Part shown: positions 17,301-25,323 of the stretch, in pieces
How the letters are laid out: each line of letters starts with the position of its first letter
Numbering within the stretch: position 1 is the stretch's first letter
From: Pseudonocardia alni
Lineage (GTDB): Bacteria > Actinomycetota > Actinomycetes > Mycobacteriales > Pseudonocardiaceae
Assembly: GCF_002813375.1 (NCBI RefSeq)
Contig: NZ_PHUJ01000003.1
Location: forward strand, 4,402,001 to 4,466,000
Direction of reading: 5' to 3'
DNA: 64,000 nucleotides
Translations under genes and position numbers: made by a program
The notes under the pieces: model-generated
Told to the model about the DNA's origin: nothing
Databases searched by the model: none
Seen by the model: only the letters and a program-made list of their open reading frames with translations

Positions 17301-18874
17301 CCGACGAGCTCGGCGCGCAGCCGCTTCTTGTCGGTCTTGCCGATCCCGGTCAGCGGGATCCGCTCGACGAACTCCACGGTGTCCGGCACGTACATCGCGC
17401 CGGCGCGCTCGGCGACCAGGCCGGTCAGCTCGTCCGGGCTCGGCGCCGGGGAGTCGGTGACGACGGCGGCGTGCACGGTCTCGGTGCCGTCGTCGTCGGG
17501 CACCCCGAAGACCGCGGCGTGCCGGACGGCCGGGTGCTCCATGAGCAGGTCCTCCAGCTCGGAGGTGTACACGTGCCCGCCCACGACGACGATCATGTCC
17601 TTGACCCGGTCGAGCAGGTGCAGGTAGCCGTCGGCGTCCTGGCGGGCGACGTCGCCGGTCCGCACCCACCCGTCGACGACGGTGGCGGCGGTCAGCTCCG
17701 GCTGCTTCCAGTAGCCGTCCATCTCCATGCCGGTGTGCACCCACAGCTCACCGCGCCCGCCCGGGGCGACGGGGCGGCCGTCGGCGTCGGTGATCGCGAT
17801 CGTGGTGGTGGGGATCGGCCGCCCGACGGTGCCGAGCAGGTCGGGGTCCCGGTGCTCCTCGGCGGTGAGCACACTGATCCCGCCGGCCTCGGTCTGGCCG
17901 TAGAACTGGGTGAACACCGGGCCGATCCGGCGCAGCGCCTCGGCGATGCGCCGCGGGTTGGCCGGCGCCCCGCCGTACACCAGCGACCGCAGCGACGACA
18001 GGTCGGTCCGGTCCAGGTCGGGGTGGTCGAGCAGCCGGTAGATCAGCGGCGGCAGGAGGAAGGTGTGGGTGATCCGCTCCCGCTCGACCGCGGCGAGGAA
18101 GGCGCCCGCCTCGAAGCCGTCCTGGAGAACGACGGTCCCGCCGTCGGCCAGGGTGCGGTCGGCGAGCGACCCGCCCACGTGGGCGACCGGGGTGGCGACG
18201 AGCAGCCGCGCGCCGGCGTCGCCGCTGCCGAACCCGCCTGCCCCGCGGCGCATCGCGGCACCGCGACGGTGGTGGTCGAAGGTGTAGGTGATGCCCTTCG
18301 GGTGGCCGGTGGTGCCGCCGGTGTGCCGGATCTGCTCGATGGCGTCCGGCCGGGCGCGGCCCCGGACCGGCTCGGTGGACGCCGTCGCGGCCTCGGCCGT
18401 CACGTCGGTGTCGGTGCCGTGCGGGCCGAGCCAGAGCACGTCGACGCCGGGGACCAGCGCGAGGACGGGCTCGGCGGTCGTCGCGGCGTCGGCGTCGGCG
18501 AGGACGAGCGGCGCCTCGACGTCGTCGACGATGCGGGCCTGCGCGGCGGCGGACAGGCCCTCGTGCGGCTGGGCGATGCCCGCCCCGAGCAGCGTCACCG
18601 CGAGCCGCGCGACGACCGCCCCGGGTGTGTTACCGGCCAGCAGCGCCACGACCCGGCCCGGCTCGACCCGGCCGTCGAGGGTGTGGGCGAGCCGGTGCAC
18701 GGAGTCCGCGAGCTCGCCCGCGGTGATCCTGCGGTCGCGGTGCACCACGGCCTCGCGGCCGCGGTCGGCGGCGAGGGCGTCGAGGAGCTCCTCGACGTCG
18801 CTGTGCAGGGCGGCCCCGCTCTGCGTGGCGGCGCCGTGGCGCGGCGCGGTGGCGCTGTCCAGATCGGCGGACAT
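17288..18874 (-). CDS. AMP-dependent acyl-CoA synthetase/ligase
   Basis: A 528-residue ANL-superfamily enzyme that activates a carboxylic acid through an acyl-adenylate. The phosphate-binding loop is HTGGTTGHPKG around residue 185, A5 is YGQTEAGG near 320, A7 WVRTGDVA near 400, A8 DRVKDMIVVVGGHVYTSELE near 418, and the catalytic Lys is in LTGIGKTDKKRL near the end. The acyl-binding pocket is not diagnostic; fatty or aromatic acids are possible. A perfect inverted repeat sits 19 bases upstream of the start, indicating control by an unlinked repressor. Confidence 0.9.
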   Translation of the reverse strand: MSADLDSATAPRHGAATQSGAALHSDVEELLDALAADRGREAVVHRDRRITAGELADSVHRLAHTLDGRVEPGRVVALLAGNTPGAVVARLAVTLLGAGIAQPHEGLSAAAQARIVDDVEAPLVLADADAATTAEPVLALVPGVDVLWLGPHGTDTDVTAEAATASTEPVRGRARPDAIEQIRHTGGTTGHPKGITYTFDHHRRGAAMRRGAGGFGSGDAGARLLVATPVAHVGGSLADRTLADGGTVVLQDGFEAGAFLAAVERERITHTFLLPPLIYRLLDHPDLDRTDLSSLRSLVYGGAPANPRRIAEALRRIGPVFTQFYGQTEAGGISVLTAEEHRDPDLLGTVGRPIPTTTIAITDADGRPVAPGGRGELWVHTGMEMDGYWKQPELTAATVVDGWVRTGDVARQDADGYLHLLDRVKDMIVVVGGHVYTSELEDLLMEHPAVRHAAVFGVPDDDGTETVHAAVVTDSPAPSPDELTGLVAERAGAMYVPDTVEFVERIPLTGIGKTDKKRLRAELVGQPR

Positions 18875-18893
18875 GTCCGAGCTCCTCTCGACG

Positions 18894-18918
18894 TGATCGT
18901 TGTCTTACGCAACGATCA
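18894..18918. promoter_or_regulatory. Operator-like inverted repeat upstream of the acyl-CoA ligase
   Basis: TGATCGTTG and CAACGATCA form perfect 9-bp arms separated by 7 bases, 19 bases upstream of the ligase start. Size and spacing fit a dimeric TetR-family operator. No TetR gene is adjacent, so the regulator would be elsewhere. Confidence 0.6.
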
Positions 18919-18987
18919 ACTCGAGGGCAGGCTTCCCGGAGGTGATCTGATCGACACCTCTCGCTTGTGTGAGCTACCAGGCGGTCC

Positions 18988-20196
18988 TCAGGCAGCGAGG
19001 GCGAGCTCCTCGCGCCGCTCGGAGCGCTCCATCCGAACCGCAACCCCCAACGCGGCCAGCCCCAGCAGTGGCAGCACGGTCGCGACCGCGGCGGGCGCGG
19101 TCCAGCGCCATCCGGCGGCCAGCACCAGGGCACCCAGCGCGGCCCCGAGGGCGTTGGACACGTTGAACGCGGCGTGGTGCAGTGCCGCGCCCAGAGTCGG
19201 ACCCTCGCGACCGGCGTCCATCAGCCGGGTCGCCAGCGCCGGTGTGGTCGCGGTGGTGGTGAACGCCAGTGCGAACAGCGTGACCAGCGCGAACACCGGC
19301 GAGGACGCGGTGAGCGCGAACAGGGCCATCGACACCGCGGCGGCGGCGAGCCCCGAGGCGATCGTGCGGACCGGCGCAGTCTCGGCGAGCCGGCCGCCGA
19401 CCTGGTTGCCGAGCGTCATGCCGACCCCGAACACGGCGAGCGCGAGCGGCACGGCCGCGGTGGCGAGCCCGGACACCTCGGTGAGTACCGGGGTGATGTA
19501 GCTGTACACGGCGAACGAGCCGCCGAACCCGGTCGCGATGACCGCCATCGTGATCCAGACCTGGCCGCGGCGCAGTGCCGACAGCTCACCCAGCACCGAG
19601 CCGCGGCGCTCGTCGCGGACGTCGGGGACCAGCCGCCAGACGGCCAGCATCGTGAGGGCCGCGACGGCGCCGACGGTCAGGTAGGCCGCGGGCCAGCCCG
19701 CGTTCTGCCCGAGCCAGGTCGCGCCCGGGACGCCGACGATGTTGGCGATCATCAGCCCGCTCATGACCGTCGCGATCGCCCGGGGTCGTCGTTCGCGGGG
19801 GACCAGCGAGGCGGCGAGCACCGATGCGGTGCCGAAGTAGGCGCCGTGCGGCAGCCCGGCCAGGAACCGGGTGGCGACGAAGGCGCCGAAGGTCGGGGCG
19901 AACGCCGACGCCACGTTGGTCACCGCCAGCGCGCCCGCCAGGGCCAGGACGAGGTGCTTGCGGGGCCACCGCGCGCCGAGCACGGCGAGCACCGGCGCGC
20001 CGACGACGACGCCGAGCGCGTAGGCGCTGATGGCCGTGCCGGCCTGCGGCACGGTGGCGCCGAGGTCGGCGGCGAAGGCAGGCAGCAGACCCATCGAGGC
20101 GAACTCGGTGGTGCCGATGGCCAAGCCGCCGAGGGCCATCGCGGCGAGCGCGGGCCCGGTGGTGGGAGACTGGGAGGAGGTGAGAGCCTTTTTCAT
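18988..20196 (-). CDS. MFS transporter, DHA1 family (AraJ/YdhP-like)
   Basis: A 402-residue, 12-helix transporter. The opening AIGTTEFASMGLLPAFAADLG and the loop VVGAPVLAVLGARWPRKHLVL are typical of the AraJ/YdhP/chloramphenicol-efflux DHA1 branch, as is RFLAGLPHGAYFGTAS in helix 4. It starts MKKAL at an unusually A-rich segment. Divergent from a ROK repressor across 45 bases, so probably controlled by it. Exports a sugar or small drug-like molecule; the substrate is not predictable. Confidence 0.87.
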   Translation of the reverse strand: MKKALTSSQSPTTGPALAAMALGGLAIGTTEFASMGLLPAFAADLGATVPQAGTAISAYALGVVVGAPVLAVLGARWPRKHLVLALAGALAVTNVASAFAPTFGAFVATRFLAGLPHGAYFGTASVLAASLVPRERRPRAIATVMSGLMIANIVGVPGATWLGQNAGWPAAYLTVGAVAALTMLAVWRLVPDVRDERRGSVLGELSALRRGQVWITMAVIATGFGGSFAVYSYITPVLTEVSGLATAAVPLALAVFGVGMTLGNQVGGRLAETAPVRTIASGLAAAAVSMALFALTASSPVFALVTLFALAFTTTATTPALATRLMDAGREGPTLGAALHHAAFNVSNALGAALGALVLAAGWRWTAPAAVATVLPLLGLAALGVAVRMERSERREELALAA

Positions 20197-20241
20197 CGCG
20201 ACACGAGGATAAATCCAGGCAGGCCGGAGGTGTCAAACCAG

Positions 20242-21447
20242 ATGACGTCGATGTCAGCCGGTTCACGTTCCGCCACGGATGCGCCGGGGCGCGCGGAGAC
20301 CGACCGCTGGCGCGCCACCGCGGAGGTCCTGGACGAGGTCCGCCGCGAACCCGGCCTCACCCGGGTCGAGCTGGCACGGCGGCTGCGTCTGGCCAGCGGC
20401 TCGGCCACCGAGATCGCGGCCCGGCTGCGCGACCTCGGCTGGGTCACCGAGCAGCGCGCGCCCTGCGGGGGGCGCGGGCGGCCGACCACGACGCTCGCCC
20501 CCAACCCGGACGGGCCGGGGGTCGTCGCCGTCGACGTGCGGTTCGAGGGCTGGCGGGCGGGGCTCGCCGGGCTGGACGGGGTCCCGGCCACGCTGCGGTC
20601 GGGCCCGCACCGCCGTCGCGACCCGGACGCCGTCGCGGCGGAGCTGGACGGGGTGGTCGGCGAGCTGGTCGCGCAGGCGCCCGGACCGGTGGTGGCGGTC
20701 GGGATCGGGGTCGCTGCGACCGTGGTCGACGAGCATTTCGCCGAGTCCGGTGGCGGCCAGGGCTGGAGTCCGCTGGACGTGCGCCGGATCGGTGCCGGGC
20801 TGGGCCTGCCGGTGCTGGTCGGCAACGACGCGAACCTGGCCGGCGTCGCCGAGGTCCGCGACGGTGCCGCGGCCGGTGCGGGCACGGCGTTGTTCCTCAC
20901 CGTCGAGGTGGGCATCGGCGGCGCGCTGCTGCTCGACGGGCGTGCCCAGGCCGGTGCCCGGGGCGCGGCGGGGGAGCTGGGGCACCTGCCCTTCGGTGAC
21001 CCGGCCGCCCGCTGTGCCTGCGGTGCCCGCGGCTGCTGGACCACCGGCGTCGACGGCCGGGCGCTCGCCCGGATGCTGGGCGAGCCCGAGCCGGACGCTC
21101 CGTACAGCTACGCACGCACCGTGCTCGACCGCGCCTCGGCCGGTGAGTCCGGCCCGTCGGCGGCGGTGACGAGCGCGTCGGCGGCGCTGGCCCGCGGCGT
21201 CGCCGGCCTGGTCAACGCGCACGACCCGGAGGTCGTCGTGCTGGCCGGGCTCGGGCCCGCGCTGCGGGCCGCGGCGCCGGAGGCGTTCGCCGTCGCCTAT
21301 GACGACGGTCTGATGGCCTTCCGCCGCGCCGTCGCGCCGCCGGTGCACGACGACGCGCACGGCGAGGACGGCGTGCTCCGGGGGGCCGCCGCGATCGCGC
21401 TGGACCACGCGGTCTCGGCTCCCGGGCTCGCCGCCCGCGCCGGCTGA
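20242..21447 (+). CDS. ROK-family transcriptional regulator
   Basis: A 401-residue repressor. The N-terminal winged helix-turn-helix (about residues 22-75: EVRREPGLTRVELARRLRLASGSATEIA) is joined to a ROK sugar-kinase-like domain. The zinc site is visible as ELGHLPFG followed by CACGARGCWTT. The glucokinase phosphate motif is degenerate, as in NagC/XylR-type regulators that sense rather than phosphorylate sugar. GGAGG lies 11 bases before the ATG at 20242; a second ATG at 20251 is possible. Divergent from the MFS gene it probably represses. Confidence 0.88.
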   Translation: MTSMSAGSRSATDAPGRAETDRWRATAEVLDEVRREPGLTRVELARRLRLASGSATEIAARLRDLGWVTEQRAPCGGRGRPTTTLAPNPDGPGVVAVDVRFEGWRAGLAGLDGVPATLRSGPHRRRDPDAVAAELDGVVGELVAQAPGPVVAVGIGVAATVVDEHFAESGGGQGWSPLDVRRIGAGLGLPVLVGNDANLAGVAEVRDGAAAGAGTALFLTVEVGIGGALLLDGRAQAGARGAAGELGHLPFGDPAARCACGARGCWTTGVDGRALARMLGEPEPDAPYSYARTVLDRASAGESGPSAAVTSASAALARGVAGLVNAHDPEVVVLAGLGPALRAAAPEAFAVAYDDGLMAFRRAVAPPVHDDAHGEDGVLRGAAAIALDHAVSAPGLAARAG

Positions 21448-21457
21448 GGCGCCCTGC

Positions 21458-23194
21458 TCAGGGGCGGGGGATCGACCGCAGGTTGCTGCGCGCCAGCTCG
21501 ACCATCTTCCCGACGCCGCCGTCGAGCACCGTGCGGGTCGCGGCGAGTGCGAACCCGCGGACCTGCGCCGCGGTGATGTGCGGCGGGATGGACAGCGCAT
21601 TCGGGTCGGTGCGCACGTCGACCAGCGCCGGACCGCGGTGGTCCAGCGCCCGGCGCAGCGCCGCGCGCACGTCGGACGGGTCGTCGACGGCCTCGGCGTA
21701 CAGGCCGGCGGCGCGGGCGATCCCGGCCAGGTCGGCCGGGCCGTGGTCGGTCTGGAAGGACGGGTAGCCCGCCACCATCATCTCTAGCCGGATCATGCCC
21801 AGCGATCCGTTGTTGAACGCGACGACGGTCAGCGGCAGGTCGTGCTCGGCCGCGGTCAGCAGCTCGCCGAGCAGCATGGTCAGCCCGCCGTCGCCGGACA
21901 GCGACACCACCTGCCGGTCCGGGTGGGCGAGCTGGGCGCCGATCGCGTGCGGCAGTGCGTTGGCCATCGTCCCGTGCCGGTAGGAGCCGATGATCCGGCG
22001 CCGGCCGTTGGGGGACAGGTAGCGCGCCGCCCACACGTTGCACATCCCGGTGTCGACGGTGGCGATCGCGTCGTCGGCCATCTCCTCGTCGAGGACCGCC
22101 GCGACGTGCTCGGGGTGGATCGGGCGCAGGTCGGAGACCTTGTGGGTGTAGGCGCCGACCACCTTCTCCAGCGCCTCGGCGTGGCGGCGCAGCATCCGGT
22201 CGAGGAAGGAGCGGTCGGTCTTCTCCGCGATCCGCGGCAGCAGCGCGTCCAGGGTGGACGCGGCGTCGCCGTGCACACCAAGCTCCAGCAACGTGCGCCG
22301 GCCGAGGCGCGCGGGGTCGGTGTCGATCTGCACGGTGCGGGCCTGCGGCAGGAACGAGTCGTAGGGGAAGTCGGTGCCGATCAGGACCAGCAGGTCGGCC
22401 TCGTGGGTCGCTTCGTAGCAGGCGCCGTAGCCGAGCAGCCCGGACATGCCGACGTCGTGGGCGTTGTCGTACTGGATCCACTCCTTGCCGCGCAGCGAGT
22501 GGCCGATCGGCGCCTTCACCTTCTCGGCGAGGGCGAGCACCTGCTCGCGGGCGTGCTCGATCCCGGCGCCGACGAACAGCGTCACGGTGTCCGCGGCGTC
22601 GACGAGCCGGGCCAGCTCGGCCACCTGCTCCTCGGACGGCCGCACGACGCCGGTGGGCGGGGCCAGGTGCGAGGTGCCGGTGTCGTTCGGCGCGTCGAGC
22701 GCGCTGACGTCGCCGGGCAGGACCAGCACCGCCACGTCGGACTCGGCGAGCGCGGTCTGCATGGCGATCCGCTGCATCCGCGGCATCTGCTCGGGCCGCG
22801 AGATCAGCTCGCAGTACGCCGAGCACTCGGTGAACAGCCGCTCCGGGTGCGTCTCCTGGAAGTAGCCGGTGCCGATCTGGGTCGACGGGATGTGCGAGGC
22901 GATCGCCAGCACCGGCGCACCGGTGCGGTGGGCGTCCATCAGGCCCTGGATCAGGTGCGTGTTGCCCGGGCCGCAGCTGCCGGCGCAGACCGCGAGCCGC
23001 CCGGTGAGCTGGGCCTCCGCCGCGGCCGCGAGCGCGGCGGCCTCCTCGTTGTGGACGTGCACCCACCGGATGCGGCCGTCGCGGCGGATCGCGTCCGCGA
23101 TCGGGTTGAGACTGTCACCCACCAGCCCGTAGATGCGTTCGACGCCGGCCTGGTGCAGCAGCTCGATCATCTGGTCGGCCACGGTGCGGCTCAT
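21458..23194 (-). CDS. poxB: Pyruvate dehydrogenase (quinone)/pyruvate oxidase
   Basis: A 578-residue thiamine-diphosphate enzyme that decarboxylates pyruvate to acetate and passes electrons through FAD to the membrane quinone. The N-terminal PYR domain opens VADQMIELLHQAGVERIYG and carries the catalytic Glu in VHVHNEEAAALAA. A central FAD domain follows, then the PP domain with LSGDGGLTMLLGELLTAAEHDLPLTVVAFNN, the GDG-N27-NN cofactor motif. The start is the ATG at 23194 with GAGGAA just upstream; a longer Arg-rich extension is rejected. Convergent with the ROK gene 10 bases away. Confidence 0.92.
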   Translation of the reverse strand: MSRTVADQMIELLHQAGVERIYGLVGDSLNPIADAIRRDGRIRWVHVHNEEAAALAAAAEAQLTGRLAVCAGSCGPGNTHLIQGLMDAHRTGAPVLAIASHIPSTQIGTGYFQETHPERLFTECSAYCELISRPEQMPRMQRIAMQTALAESDVAVLVLPGDVSALDAPNDTGTSHLAPPTGVVRPSEEQVAELARLVDAADTVTLFVGAGIEHAREQVLALAEKVKAPIGHSLRGKEWIQYDNAHDVGMSGLLGYGACYEATHEADLLVLIGTDFPYDSFLPQARTVQIDTDPARLGRRTLLELGVHGDAASTLDALLPRIAEKTDRSFLDRMLRRHAEALEKVVGAYTHKVSDLRPIHPEHVAAVLDEEMADDAIATVDTGMCNVWAARYLSPNGRRRIIGSYRHGTMANALPHAIGAQLAHPDRQVVSLSGDGGLTMLLGELLTAAEHDLPLTVVAFNNGSLGMIRLEMMVAGYPSFQTDHGPADLAGIARAAGLYAEAVDDPSDVRAALRRALDHRGPALVDVRTDPNALSIPPHITAAQVRGFALAATRTVLDGGVGKMVELARSNLRSIPRP

Positions 23195-23317
23195 GTCGTT
23201 CCTCCTCGCGCTGGGGTGCGAGGGCCGTGTTCCCGGTCCGGCACCGGGCCGAACCGTTCCGTCGTGTGACGGCGCCCGCGCACCGTCCGGCGCACCGCAG
23301 GTCACGACACGCGCATC

Positions 23318-23329
23318 GGAATCGATTCC
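23318..23329. promoter_or_regulatory. 12-bp palindrome upstream of a small membrane-protein gene
   Basis: GGAATCGATTCC is a perfect 12-bp palindrome in the divergent region between poxB and the small gene. It is notably AT-richer than its surroundings and is a candidate regulator site for either gene. Confidence 0.4.
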
Positions 23330-23391
23330 CGCACTGCACGGGAACCCGTATGTGAGTACTTTCCCCTCACATTCCTGGGAGGGGACACGAA

Positions 23392-23547
23392 ATGATCATT
23401 CTTGGTCTGATCCTGTTGCTGGTGGGGTATTTCGCCGGCATCCAGCTCCTCTACTACATCGGCGGTCTTCTGGTGATCGTCGGTGTGGTCCTGTTGATCC
23501 TCGGAGCGATCGGACGTCCGGTGGGTGGGCGGAAGGCCTGGTTCTGA
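23392..23547 (+). CDS. Small two-helix membrane protein (DUF6131-like)
   Basis: A 51-residue protein beginning MIILGLILLLVGYFAG. Two hydrophobic helices (about residues 2-16 and 18-38) are followed by a short basic tail RPVGGRKAWF. This matches my memory of the DUF6131 family of actinobacteria, whose function is unknown. The ribosome site GGGAGGGG lies 8 bases before the ATG. Codon use is less G+C-biased than in neighbours, normal for tiny membrane proteins. Divergent from poxB, with a palindrome between them. Confidence 0.8.
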   Translation: MIILGLILLLVGYFAGIQLLYYIGGLLVIVGVVLLILGAIGRPVGGRKAWF

Positions 23548-23675
23548 CCGGGCCGGCCGGAGCCGGCCGCGGGAATCCGCGGACCGACTGACGGCCGGCG
23601 TCGCCGAATTCCCCGCGGGGGTGTGTGTCCGGGTCGACCGGAAACACGCCCCCGCGGTGTGTCACGGTGAAAGGA

Positions 23676-24575
23676 TCACCCGCGGGGCCGGATTCCGAGA
23701 ATGTCGCGGGCGGCCGCGGGGGAGGCCGGTGTCGCGCCCACCCGGTCCAGCACGCGCAGGGCACCGTCGAGCAGCTCCCGGTTCGACGGCGCCGTGCCAC
23801 TGCCGTCGTCGAAGTCCTCCAGGCCGACCCGCAGGTGCCCGCCGCGGCGCACCGCCAGCTCGGCCAGCCCGGAGGCGACGACGTCACCGCCCAGCACGGC
23901 CACCGACCACGGCAGGCCCGAGGGCTCCAGCAGCTCCAGGTAGGCCTCCAGTGCGGCGGGCGTCGGCGGCAGCCCGAACTGCAGCCGGTCGGCGAAGTAC
24001 AGCTTCACGATCGCGCCCGGCGGGACCCGCCCGTGCCGGTGCAGGGTCAGCGTGGTGCGCAGGAACCCCGGCTCGAAGATCGAGATGCTGGGGGCGGCGC
24101 CCAGCTCGGCGGTGCGGGCGAACATGTACTCGGTGTCGGCGAAGGAGTTCTGGTACGGCTCCGGCGCCGCCGCGTCCGGGCAGGTCCCGTCGTCGAGCAG
24201 GCCGACGTTGACCGAGCCGGGGTCGACCAGCGTCATGTGTCCGCGCCGGCCCAGCTCCTCGACGTGCGCCCACCGCCGGGTCACCGGGATGTCCCGGGCC
24301 CCGGCCGCCATCGTCGGGTAGAGCAGCGCGTCGGGGTGCGCGGCCACGACCGGGTCCCAGGCCGCCAGGTACGGCTCGACGGCGTGCACCCCGTCGACGG
24401 TGAACATCGGCTCGTCGTTGTGGTGGTGCACGATCGCCGCGCCCGCGTCGAGGACGTCGACGGCCTGCTCGGCCACCTCCGCCGGGGTGCGGGGCACGTG
24501 CGGGTTGCGCTCCCGCGTCGTCGTGCCGTTCAGCGCCACTTCCAGGATGACCGCGGTGTCCACGCCCGCCAGCAT
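23676..24575 (-). CDS. Beta-keto acid cleavage enzyme (BKACE, DUF849)
   Basis: A 299-residue TIM-barrel protein of the BKACE family, zinc enzymes that condense a beta-keto acid with acetyl-CoA to give acetoacetate and a new acyl-CoA. Evidence is VILEVALNGTTTRERNP near the N-terminus, the zinc-binding His pair in AAIVHHHNDEP, ISIFEPGFLRTTL around 170, and the late VGLEDF holding the metal-binding Glu. The founding member acts in lysine fermentation; others serve carnitine and related acids. The substrate here is not evident. ATG at 24575 chosen; a GTG four codons later is an alternative. Divergent from the chorismate mutase gene. Confidence 0.87.
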   Translation of the reverse strand: MLAGVDTAVILEVALNGTTTRERNPHVPRTPAEVAEQAVDVLDAGAAIVHHHNDEPMFTVDGVHAVEPYLAAWDPVVAAHPDALLYPTMAAGARDIPVTRRWAHVEELGRRGHMTLVDPGSVNVGLLDDGTCPDAAAPEPYQNSFADTEYMFARTAELGAAPSISIFEPGFLRTTLTLHRHGRVPPGAIVKLYFADRLQFGLPPTPAALEAYLELLEPSGLPWSVAVLGGDVVASGLAELAVRRGGHLRVGLEDFDDGSGTAPSNRELLDGALRVLDRVGATPASPAAARDILGIRPRG

Positions 24576-24625
24576 CGCCGCAGGCGGCGGTGGGGCGCGA
24601 CCGCTGCGGTCGTAGGCTCGCCGCT

Positions 24626-25225
24626 GTGATCGGCACACGCGGTACCGCACTGGCCGGGGCGCTCCTGGTCCTGGGCCTGCTGGCCGGGTGCGGCGACCAG
24701 CCCCTCCCGCTGACCGAGGGGCCGCCCGGCGCGTCCCCGGCCGACGGGCTCATCCGGGTCGTGCAGCTGTCCGCGCAGCGCGCCCAGGTCTCCGACCAGG
24801 TCGCCGCGGCGAAGTTCGGGACCGGGGCGGCCGTCACCGACCCGGCGCGGGAGGCGGCCGTCGTCGCGCAGGCGCGGGCGGACGCGGCCCGCGACGGCAT
24901 CGACCCCGACTGGACGGCCCGGGTCGTCGCCGACCAGATCGCGGCGAGCACCCAGGTGCAGAACGACCTGATCCGGCAGTGGACCGACCGGCCCGACACG
25001 CGTCCGGCGCAGCGGCCCGAGCTGGCCCGGGTGCGGCCGCAGCTCGACCGGATCGGCGACGAGCTCGTGGCCGCCCTGAAGCTGGCCGGACCGGCCCGGG
25101 CGAACGAGGAGTGCCCGTCGACCCTGGCCCAGGCCGCGGTCGAGCAGGCGCAGGGGCTCGACGAGGTCCACCGCAACGCCCTCGGGCGGTCGCTGAAGTC
25201 CGTCTGCGACGGCGCCCCCGGCTGA
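24626..25225 (+). CDS. Exported chorismate mutase (AroQ-gamma), probable lipoprotein
   Basis: A 199-residue, all-helical protein. The first 22 residues are a signal sequence ending in LLAGC, a lipobox, so the mature enzyme should be anchored on the outer face of the membrane. The body has the AroQ pattern: VVQLSAQRAQVSDQVAAAKF (active-site Arg and Lys), a long helix with VADQIAASTQVQNDLIRQW, then a C-terminal helical half as in Mycobacterium tuberculosis secreted chorismate mutase. GTG start chosen because it begins the signal peptide. It would convert chorismate to prephenate outside the cytoplasm; the purpose is obscure in the family. Confidence 0.82.
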   Translation: MIGTRGTALAGALLVLGLLAGCGDQPLPLTEGPPGASPADGLIRVVQLSAQRAQVSDQVAAAKFGTGAAVTDPAREAAVVAQARADAARDGIDPDWTARVVADQIAASTQVQNDLIRQWTDRPDTRPAQRPELARVRPQLDRIGDELVAALKLAGPARANEECPSTLAQAAVEQAQGLDEVHRNALGRSLKSVCDGAPG

Positions 25226-25266
25226 TCCGCCCCGTGTGACGGTGCCGTTTCCGCCCGTCCGAAGGT

Positions 25267-25298
25267 CTTGCGTATCCGGATAGTACGTGCTCGGATTA
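25267..25298 (+). promoter_or_regulatory. 32-bp nic operator/promoter element, copy 1
   Basis: A 32-bp sequence starting CTTGCGTATCCGGATAG, ending 25 bases before the nicX start. The same 32 bases occur exactly, inverted, upstream of nicC at 40029-40060, and identity drops outside it. It contains the palindrome TATCCGGATA, arms ATCCG/CGGAT 13 bases apart, and a near-palindromic AGTACGTGCT. TTGCGT could serve as a -35 box. The likely binder is the NicR-like MarR protein. Confidence 0.8.
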
Positions 25299-25323
25299 AT
25301 AGGACGAGACACGGAGGTGCGCG

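Noticed and set aside
14498..19501. A 1667-codon open frame on the plus strand
   Set aside because: It runs antisense or out of frame across five well-supported genes and has the Arg/Gly/Pro-rich composition of high-G+C shadow frames.
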